64,000 nt of DNA, taken from Omphiscola glabra. Its lineage: Eukaryota > Mollusca > Gastropoda > Lymnaeidae. Shown here one piece after another: positions 23,201-35,200 of the stretch. Made by a program: the position numbers and the translations under genes. How positions within the stretch are numbered: position 1 is the first letter of the stretch; each line of letters opens with the position of its first letter. The stretch spans positions 30,897,354-30,961,353 of the forward strand of contig OZ024809.1 in the NCBI GenBank assembly GCA_964017045.1. Direction: 5' to 3'. The notes under the pieces are model-generated. The model made no database searches. It saw only the letters and a list, made by a program, of their open reading frames with translations, and had not been told where the DNA came from.

Positions 23201-26200
23201 TAGACCTGCAATTTTTTTGTTTTTCGTGTAAAAAAAATAATTGATTTGACCAAAAAAATATTTTTTTACAGATATTTTTTCAATTTCTCTGCAAAAACAA
23301 TTTTTAAAATAAATATTTATTATATAATGTGAAAGTTTTGTTGTTCATTGTGTTGTATATTGCATTGAGAATATCTACTTAAAATTTGGTTCCATTATCT
23401 TTGAAAATAAAAAAGTTATGGGTCAAAAAGTGAAAAAATTTCAAAAGTGGGTCACAAGTTTTTTGGGTCGAATATATAGCTTATATAAGGGGCATAAAAA
23501 TTTGACAAAAAAATTAATAACTCAAGTTATATAAAAGATAGAAAGATGAAATTGGTGTTGTTATAAAGCTTATAGCTAACCCTTTAAAATGATGTATCAT
23601 TCATGGCAATCGGACCATATTTAAATTTTGTGTCAAAGTACCTAATTAATGTTAATTGTATTTTAATGAATTATATGCTTGAGTTAAATTTTAAATCAAT
23701 TCTTATATTTAAGAAAGGTTAGTAGAAGTCTTTTTTGTTGAATGTATAAGATTATAAATAAAAACTACTAATATCACCAATAAGACTAATACCAGTACTG
23801 GGATATGTGAGATTAAATTTTTAAAGGTAATGGGGATGTTCTGTCTATCATTTTCTATTTAGACTGCTCTTCAAACTGCTTGTCCTTTTTGATAAATCCA
23901 CAATCTCTCTATACTTTTTCCAAACATGCCTCCTTGTCGATGGAAATTAACATTTTCTCTTGTGTCTGAATGAAACCTAGAAATAACATCTAATCATATT
24001 CATATCCTGAACAGACACAATTTCTTACTGCTTTTTAATATTATTCAAGTTTTTTGTTTAATAACTATTAATTTCTTTTACTTTTATATTATTAGAAATA
24101 ATAAATAGTAGCCTATGCCTTTTGCATGCTTTACACTTTAATAAAAAAATAATTACTATGATGATATTTATTTTAAATTATAATTAAATGCCTTATTAAT
24201 ATTTTTAAAATACTAACTTCAATACTATTATGCCTGTAAATGTAAATGCAGTTGTAATAATGAAATAGTTTTAGTATTATTAGTTTATTAGTAATATTTG
24301 TACCAGTCCAGTGACAGTAATTAGTATTATTAAATTATTTATTATTAGGTTTAGACTTATTAGTTAAATGTCACTAACTAGAGAATACCAATTATTATTA
24401 AAATTATTAAACTATTATTGATTCAATAAAGAAGATCCGATAAAACATTACGCCATTCATTCATAACATTTCTTAACTTTGATATTATACATATTATTAT
24501 TATTATTATTTAGTTATTATTAGTGTATAATATTAATGTAAATCAAGGGACAAAACTGGTCCGAAATTCAACAGACTACACAAAACAAAATTTTTAAAAA
24601 TTCTTTAATTTACTGGGTTGCATTCATTTCTAATAATATTGTAAAAATGTATCCAACTAATTAACTGATAAGTGTTCCACGGAATTTTGAGGATTAACAA
24701 TAACAGTCATCTTTTTTATATCTTCATATTTATATATTAATGACGAAGCCATTTCCGACAACCCAATTTTTTTTAATTGAGGGGGGATAACTAATGAAAT
24801 ACTAAAATTTCAAAAATTCGATGGTGCATAACTTTTTTCGGCGTTTGCTAATATTAATGAAATAAAGTTATTCCTCTTTTTGAAAAAATCAAGATCTGCC
24901 GGGGTAAAGCGCTATGCGGCGCGAGCTTGCATTAAAAAGTTATAATAATAAATACATATCGATCCATAAAAATAAATCCGTTGCCACTTACAAAATACAC
25001 AATGCTGCAAAATGATACCTCCGTGTTTGGAAAAAATATGTACTCTACGTCACTGATGACTAAATAGTTTATTATTAGAAAACGGTGACGTAAAACACAA
25101 AAAAACGAGATACCCACTGAGACGAATGTTAAAATGGCCGTACATGTTTTGCTTTATTTTTCCATATGCGCACACCGCATGCGCGTGAGACCTTCGACGT
25201 ACCTAATGTAGTATGTAGTGTCAAAGTCCCATAAGTATAAGTATAAGTCTTAATCATTTTATTCGCTAAGTTCACCCTGACGGGTGTGTTGATACTAGAC
25301 ACAATGGCTGTGATAGCAAGGACACCAGAACCCTTGTGGTCGCTTCTATTGAAGTTTTTTGAGATAAGATGCTGTGGCTAATGTGCTGTTGTGGTCCCCT
25401 TATTGGGAGTCACTTCCCTTTGTTTATGATAGATTTAGGGTTCGGGTTAGGGTGAGCGACAGAGGGACCAGTAGCGTGCAATAACCGAAGCTGTTTATCT
25501 TGCGTAATATTTGGAAGGTGTTCAGTTCATCTTTCCGAGAGGCGTCATCCAGTCTACTTCGAATACACCGCATGGCAGCGGGTACAAACAATGGTGTATA
25601 TATTGCGGCTAGTGCAAAGGAAACTTATCCGAAAACTACTCTTAGGGACAGAATGTGTTTGAATCTGGATGAAAAAGGGCAAGTTTTATAACGCTGTGTC
25701 CCAAAGTGGGAGGGGGTAGTGTGGATATGGCTTCACACCAAGAGATCTCTTGTCTCATTTGAATACTGTGATAGTATGTATGACTGACAATTATTGCTGT
25801 GTGTATTAAGTGAACTTTGTAACCTGATTGGCTTGTTTTGTTGTCATGTGGTATGACTGGACGTGGTGAGTTGTTTTCATTAATGAATGTTTAAACTTAA
25901 AGGCGTGACTATTAGTTGGAGAAGTGGAGTGAATGATCATTTGATGTGAGGTATAAAAAGAATGTAGAATGTGGAATAAAGATCAGTTCAGACCTGTTTA
26001 CCCTCAAACTCTTAAAATCGTACATTGTCATCACAAAATCATTCAATACATTATCTTAATATTAAAAATTAAACATACAGTATATATAATGTATACACCT
26101 CAAAATCATACATTGTACGCCAAAATCGTAAGAGTAAACAGGTCTGTCAGAACACAGACGAGTTGGCATCATACTTTACTACAACTACAATGACAGACGA

Positions 26201-29200
26201 GGCTGAGAAAATGTTAAAATTGATCACATTTGTGTGATGTTTCCATGGGCGATCAACATACTCAAATTATATAAAACTGTGTTTATTTTTTATTATTTTA
26301 AACACATTTTATATTGATTTAAATAATCAGGTCATAATACTATTAGCTTTCTTATAATATGCTACTTATGAAGTTATATCTTGTCATTAAAAACATTACA
26401 TGACAACAAAATGATTAAATAATTGATATAAAATTTAGTCAAAATTATGTGCAGGGATGGTTAATTAGAATACTATAATTAAAGTTAGGCCTATGCATCA
26501 ATATTTACAAATTTTAGATTAATTTCTTTAAAAAAGAGCAGAGGAAAGCTCACACCAGGATATGACAATAGAAATACAGATGAGCTTGGAAGAAATGATG
26601 TATAAAATTTGTAAAACAAAAGAGCTTACTGTAGCCAAAAATGTATTGTTATACAAAAAATATTTATAATATTTAAAACTATTCAAGCAAGTTTGTTCTT
26701 TTTGATGTTGCAGAAAAAAAATGTTACATTTCCTTTCATTAAAATAAAATCCTTAAAACTGAGATTTCTTAAAGAAATATTATCTTTAAAACATAATTTT
26801 AATTTATATAATTATCCTGTAAAGGTAAATGCAAAATTCCTGTGTGATGTATTGGGTTAAATTATTTTAGGGACAGGAGACTTGGGCAATACTCATCATT
26901 AAAAAATAAAGGATAGATGTCATAGCGGATAAGGAAAAATTTTGTAAATACAATTTAACCTTTAAATATTTCTTTTAATGCAGACAGAAATTATGGTGTA
27001 TGTAAACCGACTTAACACGTTGCAAAACATTGTACCTTACGAATATCATGAGTAAGTGAAAGTGTTGTGGTTAAATAAAATAACATATGTCATACGTCCT
27101 TATTACTTACCTTTAAAATGAATCGAAAGCCTGTGGTGACTTAATATTGTCAGCTCATATAAATCATCAATGTAAAATAATAATTAGTGGTGACTTAATA
27201 TTGTCAGCTCATATAAATCATCAATGTAAAATAATGATTATACATTATATATGTCAATTTTAGCTAAGTATTTTGTTATTGTAAATATTTATATGATATA
27301 GTAAACATTTTTAAAGCTTGTATTTAACTGTAGGAATATGTTTTACTTTTTACAACTTTGATATTAATCACATTCAATTATTTTGTATTTTTCAGCTTTG
27401 ATTTCTGTGTGCCAGAATCAGATGTTGCATCATCACCAGTGGAGAACTTGGGTCAAGTTGTTTTTGGTGACAGGATAAGACCATCTTTTTACAAGGTGAG
27501 TCCTTCAAGTTGTCTTTGGTGACAGGATAAGGCCATCTTTTTACAAGTTGAGTCCCTCAAGTTGTCTTTGGTGACATAATAAGACCATCTTTTTACAAGG
27601 TGAGTCCCTCAAGTTGTCTTTGGTGACAGGATAAGACCATCTTTTTACAAGTTGGGTCCCTCAAGTTGTCTTTGGTGACATAATAAGACCATCTTTTTAC
27701 AAGGTGAGTCCCTCAAGTTGTCTTTGGTGACAGGATAAGACCATCTTTTTACAAGTTGAGTCCCTCAAGTTGTCTTTGGTGACAGGATAAGACCATCTTT
27801 TTACAAGGTGAGTCCCTCAAGTTGTCTTTGGTGACAGGATGAGGCCATCTTTTTACAAGGTAAGTCACGTTGTTTCCTAATGAAATATATTTTTAATAGA
27901 AGATATGTTTGTTAATACAAAAAAAAACAAAGTTAACATGAACCCTTTATTTAGAAATAGTGGAGATAGGATAATTATAGAAGTTAAATTTTACACTTGT
28001 TTTGAAGTTATAATTTATAGATAAATACCAGTAATATATATACCGGTATATGTTTTTTCCCTAGACAAATTTCACAGAAAATCTCAAGTGCCAGAAAGTG
28101 TGTGAGAAAACATATGAAGCTGGAGATGGTAAAAGAATGGAAAAGCTTACCTTTCTGAAGCGGGGCATCAGTCTCAACTACCAACATCATTGGTATGAAA
28201 ATTGAGCTTTAAATTAATTCCAATTAATGGCTCAGCTGGCACAATTATTCCCTTCTAATTTTTATGGAGATGTGAGAAAAATGAGTTTCTTAGATCATTG
28301 GTAGGAATGTTATTGTCAGATATGGTAGAAATTAATACAAATTCAACTGCTGCCGTTTGTACTGGTTGAAACCTAAATTAATATTTCCTCGGGTGTGGTT
28401 TTTAATTTAGTAGTAAATGAGTAAATGGAAACATAGTTTTATTATATTTTTAAACAGGATCTTAGACAACTTGCCAATCACTTGGTGCTACAGGGTCGAA
28501 GCAGGTGAAACCTATTGCTCAAATGGTTTCCCTATTGGCTGCTATGTGACCAAATTTGGCAAGAGAAAGGATACTTGTATAATTTGGGTTTGTACTCTTT
28601 GTTGCACAAGATTTATTTTCTATTACCCAATAGGATTATCCAAGACATGAGTTGTAGGGCATAATTTTAACTTCACATTGCAAAATCTTTTAGCTTATTT
28701 TAAAAAAATTATTTTTTTTGATAATTGGAGAATATTATTTTTACCATCATGGTGGGGTCTCATTAAAAAGATACATTTTCATTTAGCTGTGAGGAATAAT
28801 GAAATAGGATAATTATTAATTATAACTATTCATTGTACTGGAGTGTCTTTGGCTAAATTGAAACTGTTTTCCAACATATTTCAGTCTGAATTCAAAGACC
28901 CAGACACTTATTACATCTACAACCACGTAGATATTGTCATTGAATATCATCCTTTGTCAGAAGAGAACTGGGGACAACAACACCAAGGCGTTGGAGGTCG
29001 CATTGTCTCAGCTAAGCTGCTACCCAGAAGGTATTATTATTATTCTTATGGGTAGTTTTCTATAGCGTGGTACCCCAGCCTAGGGCTGGGCTCACCACGC
29101 TGTACATACAAGGTACCCAAGCCTAGGGCTGGGCTCACCACGCTGTACATACAAGGTACCCAAGCCTAGGGTTGGGCTCACCACGCTGTACATACAAGGT

Positions 29201-32200
29201 ACCCAAGCCTAGGGCTGGGCTCACCACGCTGTAAATACAAGGTACCCAAGCCTAGGGCTGGGCTCACCACGCTGTACATACAAATTAAAATGAACTTAAA
29301 AAATATCAATTAAAAACCAACCATTCCATATCAATTAACATGTGACGTCATGGACGGCACTCCGCAGCATCGTTTAACTTTCAAGGGGGAAGGGGGAATA
29401 TTAACAAATTCTATATTTGTCCATTTGAGTAAAATGTAAACCCAGTAACGCTCATGTCATTTATTCTGAAAACAAAATTTGAAAGCAAGAATATGGATTG
29501 TTTGTTGGTCTATTTGAAAGCAGATATTTCATAATACTTATATTGAAACCAGCACTGATAATTGTTGAAAAGTAGGTTATTTTTTGCAAATCGGTCTTTC
29601 AGACCTGGTTACTCTTATGATATTGTCATACCCTGTATGATTTTGAGATGTCTGTTGTTATGATTGTACGCTGTGACATATGCATTTTAAGAAATTTTAA
29701 TTTTTAAAATACTTTTTAGTGCGTTTAACTCATCTATGATGGAAATTTTTTTTAAAAAAAGTTGTTTAAAATGGATTTTTATCAGAAATTTAAAGTTACT
29801 GTATACATCAGTGTTCCTCAAATGGTGGTCCAGAAACAGGCACCAGGCCACCAGCCTTACGTTGCCAGTCCGCACAACATGAATATTTAGTCTAAAAAGG
29901 AAATGAAATAAATAAATCTGGCATGGGTCCCTGGTTCATTTTTGAAACTAGTCCACTGGTTCGCGAAACTTAAATTTTGGAAATGCTGGTATATATGCTG
30001 AAAACCTGTGTGTTTATTTATTTACTATCATGATACACCATTGCTTGATTTCGAGATAATAAAGTACTAATATGAAACAATAATATACTATTTTGGGAGC
30101 TCAAGGGTAATCAGGTCTGGTCTTTTGTGTCTTTACTAATGTCTAATTTTTTTTTTTTTTTAAATATTAAGCATAGATCACAATCAAAAAGAAGGCTGTC
30201 CAGATGGTGCTCCTGTGCTAGGAATTCCAGGATCGAAATTAGATGAACCATTGAAAATCAAATACACTTATTCTGTCACATGGCAGGTCAGTTACTCATG
30301 GTTACTGTCTTGTTTCAACATTAAACAAAGGAGATCAGTTCAACATTAAACAAAGGAGATCAGTTCAACATTAAACAAAGGAGATCAGTTCAACATTAAA
30401 CAAAGGAGATCAGTTCAACATTAAACAAAGGAGATCAGTTCAACATTAAACAAAGGAGATCAGTTCAACATTAAACAAGGGAGATCAGTTCAACATTAAA
30501 CAAAGGAGATCAGTTCAACATTAAACAAGGGAGATCAGTTCAACATTAAACAAGGGAGATCAGTTCAACATTAAACAAAGGAGATCAGTTCAACATTAAA
30601 CAAGGGAGATCAGTTCAACATTGAAAAAAAAAAAGGTCTTGCTAGTATTAAAGGAAAAATAATTCCTCCTTGGCAAAATTATTCAATTGAATTCTGCTTC
30701 TTTTGCCAGCTGTGAAATGTTCTACTTTCAAAAACAAGACCAATTAGTACAGGATTTTTGTCAACTGTTGATAGTTTGCACATTTCTGAATTTTATATTA
30801 AAAAAAAAAAAAATGGAGCAGGTTTTGGTATTTGCCATACAGACATTCTTGTTTTTAATAGGGAACAACAGGGTAGACATTTTCACTGTGTACCGAATAC
30901 TGGTTTTTTAGGACCACTCTTTGACAAAAACAAGGTTAGAATCCGAGACATTATTCATGATAAAACTTAGCGTATATTACAGTGTATAATAATGCGTTCC
31001 ACTTATAATTCTTTACGTATAGACTAATGCAATAAATTGATCTAATAATAATATAACATAAATTGACTAATGGAAATTTAAAAAAAAAATTTAGAAATAT
31101 CAAAATCTATGTTATTATAATATTTAAAATGAACTGCAATCCTACCACTACAACTTGCAACTACGCTAATATCCCTTCAAAGGGGTGTTACTAACATTAC
31201 TGGCGATACTGTAAGCTGTTGATCGCAAATTGGTTGCATAGTCATTAGTAGGCCTATGATAATGTATCGTTGACGGTATTGAAAAACGTGCATTTAATGC
31301 AAACCCCTACTTTTTTTAGCACTTTAAATACACATAGAAAAAAAAAGCAAGCCAAAAAACTTCCATCAACATGACGGTACATGATGGCGGCACATGATGG
31401 CGGCACATGACGGTACATGACGGCGGCACATGACGGTACATGACGGCAGCACATGACGTACATGATGGCGGCACAGGACGGTACATGACGGCGGCACATG
31501 GCGGTACATGACGGCGGCACATGACGGTACATGACGGCGGCACATGACGGTACATGATGGTACATGACGGCGGCACATGACGGTACATGACGGCGGCACA
31601 TGATGTTATAAAACAGTAAACTAAATAAGTTTGTAACGTTGGATGATATTGACTTTCATTCAATAATTCAATACTGGACCTTGTATTACAAATACTACAG
31701 CTAGCATCATTGACTTTCATTCAATAATTCAATACTGGACTTTGTATTACAAATACTACAGCTAGCATCATTGACTTTCATTCAATAATTCAATACTGGA
31801 CTTTGTATTACAAATACTACAGCTAGCATCATTGACTGATTAGTTATCCATAATTACATCTAAATTGCTATCATTTTCATCATCTGAATTCATTTAAAAA
31901 AAAAAAAAATTACTATTGATGGGTGCAAACAACAACAACAACAACAAACCCTCAAAATTTTACAAATATTTAAAAGTTTTGATTTATCTATTTGGGAAGG
32001 AGGTAAACATGCCAGAATGGGTGCACAGCTAATTTTATATCATGTACATTAGAATGGGTGCACAGCTAATGTTATATTATGTATGTTAGAATGGGTGCAC
32101 AGCTAATGTTATATCGTGTATGTTAGAATGGGTGCACAGCTAATGTTATATCATGTATGTTAGAATGGGTGCACAGCTAATTTTATATCATGTGGATGTA

Positions 32201-35200
32201 AAGTTAGTGTTCAGCAGCTGATGTTCCTATCTCAATTTCTGGGTTTTGGGGGGGAAATGAACTCTCACTCAGTTTAAGACGCAAAATTATTTTAAAAATC
32301 TAAAAACTTTTTCAAATTTTTAAATAAATATACAGATCTGTAGTAATAGTAGTATTTGTTTAGGCAAATACTTGACAAAAATGAGATATTCATTTCTGTT
32401 TGATCCCTACTTTTTAACATGCTGTATTTTCAAAATTTGTGTGTACGGTAATTAAAATATTGACTTAATTACTTAATTAAATATGTTATTTCATAATGAT
32501 GCAGGCAAATGATAAAATCAAGTGGGCCTCTCGTTGGGACTACATCTTAGATTCAATGCCCCATACCAACATTCAGTGGTTCAGGTGTGTAGAAAACTGA
32601 TCTGAGCTCCACAGCTTATAAATATTGTTAAAAAAAATTAATGAAATGAATTTAAAAAATGGGATTATTATTGCATAATTACATGCATTCCCCTTGTTAA
32701 AATAATGCTCAGTGATGCAACTCATTATAAAAAAATGTGTTACTGAAATCCTGCACCAATTACAAATTAAATATGTGTTACCTATTACCGGTATATTACA
32801 AAAAAAGCAAGACTTGTTTTGGTCTCTCTCTAGCATCATTAGCTCTCTGCACATTGTGATTTTCTTATCCGGGATGGTAGCACTGATCATGCTGAGAACT
32901 CTTCACAAGGATATTGCTAGGCACAACCGCATGGACATTTTGGTAGGTTTTGACTTTTTCAATAAGTATTCCATTCTTTCTCGCAGTATTTGTGTCGATC
33001 AATAGATTATTAGCCTGCTTTGTTCGGATTATTGTTTTTCCTTGATTTAACTTACGGTGACCAGGAAACTGATAACGTACAGCTATAACATATAAAATGA
33101 TATTTCCTTTAACTTATCCTTGTGCTTTTAGGATATTGATGATAGGAATCTGTCAATTGAATTTGACAAGTGATTGTTTATTGTTTTAAACCAATATTTG
33201 GAATTTTTAAGGCAGATGCACAGGAAGAGTTAGGATGGAAGGTGGTCCATGGGGATGTATTTAGGCCACCCAGAAAAGGGATGCTTCTGGCAGTTCTCGT
33301 GGGCAATGGTTCTCAATTATTCTGCATGACACTCATTACCCTTGGTAAGTTGATTTTAACTTTAACTCATAACTGTAACATTTGGAGTCAATATTTATAA
33401 TGACTAAAGAGAAGAAAAATGTCACCCATAAATTACTTATGCTGAAATGTGTATTAAATTCATTTTTTGCTGTTGTAGTGATTGCCTGTTTGGGATTCTT
33501 GTCACCAGCAAACAGAGGAGCACTTATGACGTGTGCTTTGGTAAATATTTCTATGTAGCTTATTTTCCATTATAAATTCCTCACTTTTCCTATTTCACTT
33601 TTTTAATTTATTTACTCTTAAAATAATGTTCATATAAATTTAGATTTTATAGGAGGCAACTGTGTTAATATAATAAAAGAATTGCCATCTACCTTCATTT
33701 ATTCATGTGTTATCTATTTAAAGATACTATATGTATGCTTGGGCACACCTGCTGGATACGTATCCGCAAGGATGTATAAAAGTGAGCTTTCTGCTTTGTG
33801 AATTTTTAAAAATTCCACTTTAACTTATAACTGTAACATTTGGAGTTTAAAAATATTGATATCGTACTATTCTTAAAGTGAAGTTGAGATTTTAAAAAGA
33901 TTTTAAAATAATTTGTGGCCACACTAAAAAAAAGATATTTCTGTCTTGATTTTTAGCATTTGGAGGTGAAAAATGGAAGTTGAATGTTCTCCTGACTGCC
34001 TTTTTTTGTCCTGGGTAAGGTCATTATTGCCATGTCATTAAAAAAAAATTTAGTCTTGTATAGTACTGACAAACAATCGGCAGAAGCGGCACTGAGCAGG
34101 AAGCACTTGGCCGAGATATAGTACTTGATAATACACAATTTTATTTTTATATCAATATTATAGATTAGAATTTTTAAAAAGTATTGAGTTTTTTTCTCTG
34201 TCCATTAAGGTTTGATCTAATTTATAGGTTCCTTTGTTCTCTCTCCATCAAGGTTTGATCTAATTTATAGGTTACTTTGTTCTCTCAACAGCTTAGTGTT
34301 CGGAGTTGTCTTCATGTTGAATCTTGTTTCGTGGTCCAATGGTAGCTCAGCTGCCGTGCCTCTCTCCACTCTAGTGGCACTCTTAGCCCTCTGGTTTGGA
34401 ATATCAGTGCCTCTGACATTTGCAGGCGCTTACTTTGGCTTTGGAAAGAGGGTATGGCATCAAGACAAAAGTTATTTTAACTTCTCAGAAGGCCAAATGT
34501 TTTGCCCTCTCTAAAATAATTATCTTACAGTGAGTTTGGTCAGTGGTAAAATATCTCACTGGAACTAAGCTAGTATTAGAAATTTGTTTGAGTTATAAAG
34601 AGCTATTTCATGTCATCACATTTTCCCCTTTTATCTGTTGTAATTCCATTTTACTAATGCTATTATTGTTGCTACTTATTAAACTGACACTTTGTAATGA
34701 TTTATTTTGCAGTTTTCCTGATGTAACTAAATAAAATATACTACATAACAATCAAAGTCTCTCAGACCTGTTGACCCTCAAACTCTTCAAACCGTACAAC
34801 ATCATCACAAGATCATTCAATACATTATCTTAATAGTAAAAAAAATAAGCGTACAGTATATGTAATGTCTCAAAATCGTACATTGTACGCCAAAGTCGTC
34901 ACAGTAAACAGGTCTGGTCTCTTAATGGAGTTAAATTATTATTTGAACTGTTTTACAGCCCATTTACACACCGACCAGCCAAATACCACGTCAGATCCCT
35001 GAACAGTCACGTACCAACCAAACACCACGTCCGATCCCCCAACGGTCATTGTACACTCGACCCTTGCCTGGGATTGTCATGGGAGGTGTCCTGCCCTTTG
35101 CATGCATCTTTATTCAACTTTTCTTCATTCTCAACAGCATTTGGTCAGTGTACGTAATGCTTTGTATTTAAAAAAAAAATTCTATTTAGTGTAAGCCCAT

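Noticed and set aside
25500..25691. 63-codon frame in TM9SF2 intron 1
   Set aside because: No recognised motif, no clear splice sites and nothing in phase with neighbouring exons.
31254..31720. Repetitive antisense frames of 77-134 codons
   Set aside because: Product of the acatgacggcggc array in TM9SF2 intron 7; several frames are open over the same bases.
33131..33175. Possible extra TM9SF2 exon after cttttag ([13 protein letters not shown])
   Set aside because: It meets TGA with no donor, and exon 9 joins exon 10 directly in phase to give the conserved MD..ADAQEE sequence.
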